30,320 nt of DNA. Origin: JAFTYO01 sp045611785. Its GTDB lineage: Bacteria > Pseudomonadota > Alphaproteobacteria > RF32 > CAG-239. Position numbers and translations under genes: made by a program. The stretch is taken from NCBI GenBank assembly GCA_045611785.1, contig JAZKXV010000033.1:1-30320 (forward strand), in the 5' to 3' direction. Shown here in pieces: positions 24,223 to 30,320 of this stretch. Numbering within the stretch: the first letter of the stretch is position 1; the number at the start of each line of letters is the position of its first letter. Under the pieces are notes generated by a model. The model had not been told where the DNA came from. It was given only the letters and a program-made list of their open reading frames with translations, and made no database searches.

Positions 24223-25014
24223 TTAGAAGTTGTTTTTTTCAATGTCTTTGAAATATGCTACAGTTTCTTCAGACAATTTTGTTGTAGCGGCATCATCACA
24301 GAGTATAATTCCGTGGGGGTGCATTTGTAGCGCAGATATTGTCCATACATGGCTTATGCTTCCTTCAATGCCATGCTTTAAGGCTGTTGCTTTTTTCTCA
24401 CCGTTAGCAATAATTAATACTTCTTCAGCATCCATAATTGTTGCAACACCTACTGTTAAAGCTGTTGTCGGAACTTTAGATATGTCGTTGTCAAAGAAGC
24501 GAGAGTTTGCTTGTATAGTGCTTTCAGTTAATGTTTTTATACGAGTTCTTGATGCTAATGAAGAAAATGGTTCGTTAAATGCAATATGACCATCATTGCC
24601 GATGCCACCTACAAACAAGTTGATGCCCCCAAATTTTTTGATGGTTTCTTCATAATTTTTGCATTCTTTTTCATAATCTTTGGTCATACCATCAAGCATA
24701 TGAATGTTTTCCGGCTTAATATTAATGTGTTTAAAGAAGTTTTCTTCCATGAAATATCTGTAGCTTTGAGGGTGTGTAGGTTCTAAACCAACATATTCAT
24801 CCATATTAAATGTAACAACATTTTCAAAAGAAATTACGCCTTCATTATACATTTTTATAAGTTCTTTATACATTCCGATAGGTGTAGAACCTGTAGGAAG
24901 ACCTAATACAAAAGGTTTTTCTGCTGTAGGTTTGAACTTTTTAATACGATATGCAACATAGTTTGCTGCCCATTTAGAAATAGTATCATAATCTGGTTTT
25001 ATAATTACACGCAT
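24223..25014 (-). CDS. nagB: Glucosamine-6-phosphate deaminase
   Basis: The 263-residue cytoplasmic enzyme turns glucosamine-6-P into fructose-6-P and ammonia. It is colinear with E. coli NagB. Catalytic residues are visible at the same numbers: Asp72 (NMDEYVG), Asp141 and His143 (GNDGHIAFNEP) and Glu148. The allosteric-site residues Ser151, Arg158 and Lys160 (SSLASRTRIKTLT) are also present, so activation by GlcNAc-6-P is plausible. The ATG overlaps the end of nagA by 10 bases and has AAGGA upstream. It is the last gene of the operon. Confidence 0.97.
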   Translation of the reverse strand: MRVIIKPDYDTISKWAANYVAYRIKKFKPTAEKPFVLGLPTGSTPIGMYKELIKMYNEGVISFENVVTFNMDEYVGLEPTHPQSYRYFMEENFFKHINIKPENIHMLDGMTKDYEKECKNYEETIKKFGGINLFVGGIGNDGHIAFNEPFSSLASRTRIKTLTESTIQANSRFFDNDISKVPTTALTVGVATIMDAEEVLIIANGEKKATALKHGIEGSISHVWTISALQMHPHGIILCDDAATTKLSEETVAYFKDIEKNNF

Positions 25015-26186
25015 AGTTTTTTTCCTTTATAATAAATGTTACCTTTAATGATTGTATGTAAAATATTTAAGTTCTTGTTGAAAATTACAAGATCTGCATC
25101 ATAGCCCGGTGTTATTAATCCTAAGTGATCAAGACGTAATATACGGGCAGGGTTTGTAGATGCCATATGAATAGCTTGTTCAACTGTAAATCCGTAAGAT
25201 ACAATGTTTTTTATACTATCAAGCATGGTAAGTGCGGAACCGGCAATTACGTTGTCTGATTTACGATAAAAACATTTATCTAAATATACTTCTTCTCCAT
25301 TTGCAATTAGTGGTTTTTTCTTTTGCTTTGTCGGTTTTAATGCATCAGTAACTAATACGATTTTATCTAAGGTTTTGCAAGTAACCAAGAATTTTACGAT
25401 GTCTTCATTGATGTGAATTCCATCGGCAATTACTTCACAGGAAAGTTCAGGATGAATAAATACTGCACCAACGGCTCCGGGGTCTCTATGATGCATTCTG
25501 CTCATTGCATTAAATAAGTGGGTTACGTGCAAAATTCTAACTTGCATACCTTCTACCATTTGTGCATATGTTGCGTTTGTATGTCCTGCTTGGAGGATGA
25601 TACCTTTAGATACACAGTAAAGAGCTAATTCTCTCATGTTTTTGAGTTCAGGAGCAACGGTCATGTTAATGATTTTTCCGTTAGAAGCTTGCCACAATTC
25701 TTCCATTAAATCAAGGTCAACAGGGCTTAAAGAATCGGGAGTTTGTACACCTAATCTGTCAGGAGAGATAAATGGTCCTTCTAAGTGTATGCCTAAAATT
25801 TTTGCACCTTTTTCTTTTCCCATAGCTTGAGTAATGGCTTTTATACCTTTCATCAGTTCATTTTTGGGTGCTGAATATAATGTAGGGATAAATCCTGTTA
25901 CACCATATTGCGTAAGCAACTCAGACATTTTTAATATTGATTCAGCATTATAGTCATCTGTTCCGTAACCGCCAAAACCATGAATGTGAGAATCAATAAA
26001 TCCGGGTGCAACAAAAGCTCCTTTAGCATCAATAAATACGGTGTCAGGTTTGAAAGTTTTTTTCAAAAATCTGGCCTCATTAAACACATCAATAATCTTG
26101 TGTTGTTTTATCAATATTGCACAGTTTTTCATGGTAGAAAAACCATTAAGAACGGTTGCATTATGAATACAAATTTCTGCAGTCAT
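25005..26186 (-). CDS. nagA: N-acetylglucosamine-6-phosphate deacetylase
   Basis: The 393-residue amidohydrolase removes acetate from GlcNAc-6-P, the step before NagB. Metal and catalytic residues are visible: HxH in GFIDSHIHG (His67, His69), Glu136 in HLEGPF, His202 in AGHTNAT, His223 in THLFNAM and the catalytic Asp281 in LVTDAL. The MHHRDPGAVG substrate loop is intact. AAAGGAG precedes the ATG, 10 bases after the slyX stop. The product and pathway fit recycling of cell-wall sugars or use of host and dietary amino sugars. No PTS or transport gene is nearby. Confidence 0.97.
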   Translation of the reverse strand: MTAEICIHNATVLNGFSTMKNCAILIKQHKIIDVFNEARFLKKTFKPDTVFIDAKGAFVAPGFIDSHIHGFGGYGTDDYNAESILKMSELLTQYGVTGFIPTLYSAPKNELMKGIKAITQAMGKEKGAKILGIHLEGPFISPDRLGVQTPDSLSPVDLDLMEELWQASNGKIINMTVAPELKNMRELALYCVSKGIILQAGHTNATYAQMVEGMQVRILHVTHLFNAMSRMHHRDPGAVGAVFIHPELSCEVIADGIHINEDIVKFLVTCKTLDKIVLVTDALKPTKQKKKPLIANGEEVYLDKCFYRKSDNVIAGSALTMLDSIKNIVSYGFTVEQAIHMASTNPARILRLDHLGLITPGYDADLVIFNKNLNILHTIIKGNIYYKGKKLCV

Positions 26187-26196
26187 GAGTGCTCCT

Positions 26197-26391
26197 TTAA
26201 TAGTGTGGTGGAGGAGTTTCTTCAGATAATGGTTTAACAGTACTCTCTTTTATCATTGCTGCTAATAACCGATTTTCTTTCAGAAGCTTATCAATTAAAT
26301 TGCCTTGTTTGATTACAACCTCGTTCAGTTCATCTGTGGTTTTTTGTAAATTTGCAATTGCAATTTCAATGTTTATAAAGCGATCTTCCAT
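26197..26391 (-). CDS. slyX: SlyX family protein
   Basis: A 64-residue coiled-coil protein (about 5-48, heptads such as IAIANLQKTTDELNEVV) ending in the family's typical LSEETPPPHY tail. SlyX proteins are small and of unproven function. The length is normal. AGAGG precedes the ATG. It lies between the exported nitroreductase-like gene (15-base gap) and nagA (10-base gap), so it is part of one transcript. Confidence 0.88.
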   Translation of the reverse strand: MEDRFINIEIAIANLQKTTDELNEVVIKQGNLIDKLLKENRLLAAMIKESTVKPLSEETPPPHY

Positions 26392-26406
26392 GTTTTAACC
26401 TCTTTA

Positions 26407-26997
26407 TTATTTTTTAGGATATCCTATAACTTGATGAAAAGTAACGGTTTCTGTATCCGGTAGATTAAGAGCCTTATGTACGGCTTGTGCATCAAAAAAA
26501 CCGCGAATGACGGTTGCTAAGCCTTTTTCTGCAGCATACAAATAAACATTTTGATATGCTGATCCGCTATGAGCTAGAGCGTAGTTATTTCCACCTGCAT
26601 AAATTAAGTGTACAGGGGCGTCATTAACAAAATCTTGCTTTGCCAAATATGGAATTAAATCGGCATCGGAATATTTATTTAGCACATTATTTTTTCCGTC
26701 ATAAAGCCATACAGTTTTATTATATACTACAAAAACTTTTAAGTCTTGTTCATTTTTTCCGGTTGGAATTGTGCGAGTGTTGTGTGAGTTTGTACCAAAA
26801 GCAGACCACAAAATATTGCTTAAAACATTTAGATCAACTTCTTTATCAGATATTTCTCTGATTGTAGCTCTCTCATCGATTAGTTTCATTAATGGTGAAG
26901 AAATATCAGGTTCTGGTAAAGCAATATCTGTTGCGTTTGTTATACTGGAACACAAAATTGAAGAAGCCAAAACAGATAAGTATATATTTTTTTTCAT
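26407..26997 (-). CDS. Exported nitroreductase/SagB-type oxidoreductase
   Basis: A 196-residue protein with a signal peptide (MKKNIYLSVLASSILCSS and on, cleavage after about Ala22). A nitroreductase-fold domain follows: the N-terminal FMN-contact block LIDERATIREIS, ILWSAFGTNSHNTRTIPTGKN, the mid-block HSGSAYQNVYLYAAEKGLATVIRGFF and the C-terminal FHQVIGYP. Such proteins bind FMN and transfer hydride. The SagB/ThcOx-like subgroup has varied roles, and a Sec-exported form would need cofactor delivery outside the cytoplasm. AAAGGA precedes the ATG. It is the first gene of the slyX-nagA-nagB operon, with a promoter upstream. The substrate is unknown. Confidence 0.85.
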   Translation of the reverse strand: MKKNIYLSVLASSILCSSITNATDIALPEPDISSPLMKLIDERATIREISDKEVDLNVLSNILWSAFGTNSHNTRTIPTGKNEQDLKVFVVYNKTVWLYDGKNNVLNKYSDADLIPYLAKQDFVNDAPVHLIYAGGNNYALAHSGSAYQNVYLYAAEKGLATVIRGFFDAQAVHKALNLPDTETVTFHQVIGYPKK

Positions 26998-27029
26998 GAT
27001 AATTCCTTTCTATTTATTTCTATGAGCTC

Positions 27030-27057
27030 AGTATATAGTTTATCTGTTAAATAACAA
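27030..27057 (-). promoter_or_regulatory. Promoter for the nitroreductase-slyX-nagAB operon
   Basis: On the minus strand, TTGTTA (27052-27057), a 16-base spacer and TATACT (27030-27035) lie 32 bases before the first start codon of the operon. Confidence 0.55.
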
Positions 27058-27123
27058 TGTTTTTTCTTTACCTTTTAACAGGAAAGCCCTTATGGATATA
27101 CAAGAATATGCTTTCTAATTTTC

Positions 27124-27152
27124 TTGTTTTAAGTTTCTTTTTATTATAAGAT
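27124..27152 (+). promoter_or_regulatory. Possible promoter for recO-parC
   Basis: TTGTTT (27124-27129), a 17-base spacer and TAAGAT (27147-27152) lie 33 bases before the recO start. The hexamers are imperfect in AT-rich DNA. An upstream imperfect hairpin (GGAAAGC 27081-27087 with GCTTTCT 27110-27116) is of unknown meaning. Confidence 0.4.
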
Positions 27153-27185
27153 AGGCGCTAATGATACAAGATAAGGTAACATACA

Positions 27186-27914
27186 ATGCAGTTTTGTGAT
27201 GAAGGATATATAATCAAAGTTTTGAAATATGGTGAGAGTTCGGCCATAGTAACAGTGTTATCTTCTGAACATGGAAAAATTACAGGTTTTGTTAAAGGGG
27301 CTTTAAGCAAGAAAAAATTGGGTGTGTATCAGATAGGAAATTTAATTTCTTTTAATGTATATGCCAGATTAGAAGAAAATATGCCGCAGTTTTTAGGTGT
27401 AGAAATGTTAAAATCAAATGCTGTAAATTTCTTTCACAGTAATCAGAAACTGGCGTTGTTAAGCTCTTTTTGTGAGATGATGAATGCTTGCGTTGCAGAG
27501 CATGAACATTTGGAGTTTTTGAATTTTTATATTAAAGATTTTTTTAATTCGGTTACAGATACTGAAATGCTGGTTAAATATTCATTTTTAGAATATTATC
27601 TTTTGGAGTTTATAGGTATTGGTCTTGATTTATCAGAATGTGTAGCTACAGGCTCAAAACAAAATTTAGAATTTGTGTCTCCTAAAAGCGCAAAAGCGGT
27701 AAGTTATGAAGCAGGTCTACCGTATAAAGATAAAATGTTTAAATTTCCGCATTATATTGTGGATAAAAACTATAATGCAAATCTGTCGGAAGTGGCTGAT
27801 TTGCTTAAGATGACAGAATTTTTTATGATAAAAAATTTTTTTGAAAACCACAGCTTGAAATTTCCAAACAATCGTGCTAATTTGCTTAATATTTTGAATT
27901 TACGGAAAGACTAA
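27186..27914 (+). CDS. recO: DNA repair protein RecO
   Basis: A 242-residue protein of the RecFOR pathway. It helps load RecA on SSB-coated single-stranded DNA and anneals strands. The N-terminal OB fold (about 1-80) shows DEGYIIKVLKYGESSAIVTV, EHGKITGFVKGALSKK and QIGNLISFNVYARLEE. The rest is helical, with LKYSFLEYYLLEFIGIGLDLSEC-type sequence split across helices, including the family's E-x-x-LL-x-x-x-G-x-x-x-D-L-x-x-C pattern. Length is normal. It ends 8 bases before parC, an arrangement common in Alphaproteobacteria. Confidence 0.93.
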   Translation: MQFCDEGYIIKVLKYGESSAIVTVLSSEHGKITGFVKGALSKKKLGVYQIGNLISFNVYARLEENMPQFLGVEMLKSNAVNFFHSNQKLALLSSFCEMMNACVAEHEHLEFLNFYIKDFFNSVTDTEMLVKYSFLEYYLLEFIGIGLDLSECVATGSKQNLEFVSPKSAKAVSYEAGLPYKDKMFKFPHYIVDKNYNANLSEVADLLKMTEFFMIKNFFENHSLKFPNNRANLLNILNLRKD

Positions 27915-27922
27915 AACATAAA

Positions 27923-30145
27923 ATGGCTCAATCAGAAGAAAAAATTAAAGATGTATGCTTAAAAGAAGAATTAAGTAAGAGATATCTTTCTTATGCAATG
28001 TCAACCATAGTGTCACGTTCTCTTCCTGATGTAAGAGATGGCTTAAAACCTGTGCACAGAAGGCTTTTATATGCAATGCGCCAACTTCATTTAGACCCGA
28101 AGAATGGCTTTAAAAAATGTGCACGTGTAGTAGGTGATGTTATCGGTAAATATCACCCGCATGGTGATAGTGCTGTATATGGTGCTATGGTGCGTTTGGC
28201 ACAAGATTTTTCAGTAAGATATCCTCTTGTAGATGGTCAGGGTAATTTCGGTAATATTGATGGTGATGGTGCTGCGGCAATGCGATATACCGAAGCAAGA
28301 CTTACAGAATTTGCTATGGCATTAATGGAAGGTCTAAATGAAGATGCTGTTGATTTTGTAGATACGTATGACGGTGAAGAACAAGAACCTGTTGTTATGC
28401 CATCAATGGTACCTAACTTGTTGTGTAACGGTTCTTCAGGTATTGCTGTAGGTATGGCCACAAATATACCTCCGCACAATTTAAGTGAGGTTTGTGATGC
28501 TCTTTTATATATGATTGAAAAGCCAGATTGTGATAATGAATCTTTGGTTCGCCGTATTAAAGGGCCTGATTTTCCTACCGGCGGCATAATTGTTGACAGC
28601 TTTGCATCTATTGTCGATACATATAAGCAAGGTAGGGGAAGCTTCAGAATTAGAGCTAAGTGGGAAAAAGAAGAACTTTCTCACGGGCAGTATCAAATTG
28701 TGGTTACGGAAATACCATATCAAGTTATTAAATCAAAACTTATTGAAAAAATTGCTCAACTTTTGAATGAGAAAAAGGTTCCTCTTTTGGCTGATGTGCG
28801 AGACGAATCGGCTCAAGATGTTCGTATTGTATTAGAGCCTAAAAATCGTTCAGTTGATGCAACGCTTTTGATGGAACACTTATTTAAGCAAACAGAATTA
28901 GAATCTAAGTTTAACATGAATATGAATGTACTTGATTCAGACGGTGTTCCAAGAGTTATGAGCATATATGAAGTTTTGAGAGAGTTTTTAAGACATAGAC
29001 ATATTGTGCTTCAAAGAAGAACCCAGTATCGTTTAGATAAAATTTTAGCTCGATTAGAAATTTTATCAGGATATTTAATTGCATATTTGAATTTAGATGA
29101 AATCATCCGCATTATTCGTGAAGAAGATGATGCAAAAGCATGTATGATGCAAAAGTTCAATTTAAGCGATAATCAGGCTGAGGCTATCTTAAACATGAAA
29201 TTACGCAGCTTGCGTAAGTTGGAAGAAACCGAAATTAGAGCCGAATTTGATGAATTAAGCGCATTAAAATCAGATTTGGAAGATCTTCTTTCAGATGAAT
29301 CTAAGCGTTGGAGTGCATTAGCAGAAGAGGTTAAAAAGGTTAAAGATAAGTTTGGTAAAAAGACACTATTGGGTCGTCGCAGAACTGAATTTGCAGAAGC
29401 ACCTGCCGATGTTGAAATTACAATTGAAGCATTTGTTGAAAAAGAACCTATTACAATTATATTGTCACAAAAAGGATGGATTAGAGCAATTAAGGGCCAT
29501 GCCAACTTAACTGATGAATTTAAGTTTAAAGATGATGACAGCTTGCGCATGGCACTTCATGCTCAAACTACAGATAAAATAATTTTACTTGATACATCAG
29601 GTAAGTTTTTCACCATTCAGGCTAGCGATATTCCAAGCGGCAGAGGTTTTGGTCAGCCGTTAAGATTAATGGTAGATTTAAGCAATAATGACAATATTTG
29701 TTCTATGTTTGTATTCAAGAGCGGTGAAAAATATGTTATTGCTTCTAATACCGGACATGGTTTTGTCGTGGATGAAAATCATCTGATTGCACAAACCAAA
29801 AACGGTAGAAAAATTATGAATTTAGCCGAAGGTGAATATGCGGCATTCTGTAAGCCAATTGTGGGAGATATGGTTGCTGTGGTTGGTCAAAACAGAAAAC
29901 TTTTGGTATTCAAGGTCGAGGAAATTCCGACAATGGCACGAGGTAGAGGTGTTTGTTTGCAAAAATATAAAGATTGCGAAATGACCGACATTCAGATATT
30001 TAAATCAGAAGATGGTTTTGAATATAACAGATCAGGTGGTGTGGCTGTAGAAAAAGATCTTATGACTTGGCTTGGACATAGAGCTCAAGTTGGTAAAATT
30101 GTTCCGTTCGGTTTTCCAAAGACAAATACATTTTTTAAGGAATAG
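27923..30145 (+). CDS. parC: DNA topoisomerase IV subunit A
   Basis: The 740-residue subunit cuts and rejoins DNA and decatenates chromosomes together with ParE. The winged-helix/tower domain carries VSRSLPDVRDGLKPVHRRLL and the catalytic Tyr122 in AAAMRYTEARL. A coiled-coil region (about 340-470) and a short beta-pinwheel C-terminal domain follow. The length, the lack of a GyrA box (QRRGGKG) and the NFGNIDGDGAAAMRYTEARL-type sequence, with recO upstream, favour ParC over GyrA. The quinolone-determining stretch reads HPHGDSAVYG: Ser83 is kept but position 87 is Gly (codon GGT, 28181-28183), where Asp or Glu is usual. No clear ribosome site is visible. Confidence 0.95.
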   Translation: MAQSEEKIKDVCLKEELSKRYLSYAMSTIVSRSLPDVRDGLKPVHRRLLYAMRQLHLDPKNGFKKCARVVGDVIGKYHPHGDSAVYGAMVRLAQDFSVRYPLVDGQGNFGNIDGDGAAAMRYTEARLTEFAMALMEGLNEDAVDFVDTYDGEEQEPVVMPSMVPNLLCNGSSGIAVGMATNIPPHNLSEVCDALLYMIEKPDCDNESLVRRIKGPDFPTGGIIVDSFASIVDTYKQGRGSFRIRAKWEKEELSHGQYQIVVTEIPYQVIKSKLIEKIAQLLNEKKVPLLADVRDESAQDVRIVLEPKNRSVDATLLMEHLFKQTELESKFNMNMNVLDSDGVPRVMSIYEVLREFLRHRHIVLQRRTQYRLDKILARLEILSGYLIAYLNLDEIIRIIREEDDAKACMMQKFNLSDNQAEAILNMKLRSLRKLEETEIRAEFDELSALKSDLEDLLSDESKRWSALAEEVKKVKDKFGKKTLLGRRRTEFAEAPADVEITIEAFVEKEPITIILSQKGWIRAIKGHANLTDEFKFKDDDSLRMALHAQTTDKIILLDTSGKFFTIQASDIPSGRGFGQPLRLMVDLSNNDNICSMFVFKSGEKYVIASNTGHGFVVDENHLIAQTKNGRKIMNLAEGEYAAFCKPIVGDMVAVVGQNRKLLVFKVEEIPTMARGRGVCLQKYKDCEMTDIQIFKSEDGFEYNRSGGVAVEKDLMTWLGHRAQVGKIVPFGFPKTNTFFKE

Positions 30146-30160
30146 CTATTAAGCAATAAT

Positions 30161-30193
30161 AAAAAAGCTCCGATAAAATCACGGAGCTTTTTT
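30161..30193. terminator. Bidirectional intrinsic terminator after parC
   Basis: A 12-bp perfect stem (aaaaaagctccg / cggagctttttt) with a 9-base loop has T tracts on either strand. It lies between parC and the converging gene at the right edge. Confidence 0.92.
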
Positions 30194-30213
30194 TGTTTAT
30201 GAATTGTTTGCGA

Positions 30214-30320
30214 TTAGCACTTAAATAAGTTCCAATTACATTTATTGTTTTTCTTGTTATAACACTTATCACAAGAATTTAGAATATAATGCGTTCCTAA
30301 TCCATCAGTACAAGAAGTGC
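30214..30320 (-). CDS. C-terminal end of a Cys-rich protein, partial
   Basis: On the minus strand a frame enters from the right edge and stays open for 34 codons to a TAA at 30214-30216. The visible residues include five Cys: TSCTDGLGTHYILNSCDKC, then NKKNNKCNWNLFKC at the end. The other two minus frames close soon after the edge. The position just behind a bidirectional terminator supports a real converging gene. A C-terminus this rich in Cys suggests a disulfide-bonded, exported protein, but there is too little to name it. Confidence 0.45.
   Translation of the reverse strand, partial: TSCTDGLGTHYILNSCDKCYNKKNNKCNWNLFKC

Noticed and set aside
27081..27116. Hairpin upstream of recO as a riboswitch or small RNA
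   Set aside because: The stem is only about 7 pairs with a large loop, and no known riboswitch motif is recognisable.
27923..30145. GyrA instead of ParC
   Set aside because: The residue numbering of Ser83 and Tyr122 matches GyrA. The short length, missing GyrA box, ParC-like core sequence and recO neighbour argue for ParC.

Overview
The window is AT-rich, densely packed bacterial chromosome. It most likely comes from an alphaproteobacterium with a low-GC, probably host-associated lifestyle. The reasons are a ChpT-type histidine phosphotransferase (part of the alphaproteobacterial CckA-ChpT-CtrA relay), TrmFO, a recO-parC pair, an FtsZ with a long acidic linker ending in a DIPAFLRKK-type tail, and a cell-division/peptidoglycan cluster in proteobacterial order. 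Uncultured gut Alphaproteobacteria are a plausible home, but this is inference from gene content, not a phylogeny. No tRNA, rRNA, CRISPR array, IS element or phage gene was seen.

Layout. 1-4355 (minus) is one very large gene, open at its 3' end. Its protein (at least 1451 residues) has four diverged alpha-helical modules joined by Asp/Asn/Gly/Thr-rich linkers, then a helical region, a Gly/Ala-rich hydrophobic region, and a 39-bp (13-residue) Asn/Gln/Gly tandem array that runs off the window edge. 4525-5859 (minus) is a CNNM/CBS/CorC-HlyC transporter-like membrane protein. 6017-7436 holds two tandem paralogous putative lipoproteins, each with its own promoter and terminator. 7561-9031 is a DUF2157 membrane protein overlapping a GDYXXLXY-family partner. 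This pair converges on, and overlaps, a two-gene minus-strand operon (an exported unknown, then ChpT). That operon's control region has a perfect TTAA-N7-TTAA CtrA-type box just upstream of a TATAAT. 10814-13718 is a tight operon of trmFO, a degenerate squalene/phytoene-synthase-like protein and an intact-looking squalene/phytoene synthase family protein. 13810-16866 carries a probable outer-membrane beta-barrel, two exported unknowns (one with a HEQTH zincin motif) and a HAD phosphatase.

17052-24167 is a reduced dcw cluster: mraY-ftsW-murB-ftsQ-ftsA-ftsZ. The canonical order is kept, but murD, murG, murC and ddl are absent from their usual places. Together these genes make lipid I and UDP-MurNAc, polymerise septal glycan and form the Z-ring. 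Convergent to it is a minus-strand operon: exported nitroreductase-like protein, slyX, nagA, nagB. NagA and NagB turn N-acetylglucosamine-6-P into fructose-6-P, a route for amino-sugar catabolism or cell-wall recycling. 27186-30145 is recO-parC, followed by a strong terminator and the Cys-rich C-terminal end of a converging gene at the right edge. With the large left-hand gene included, no stretch over 300 bases lacks a gene.
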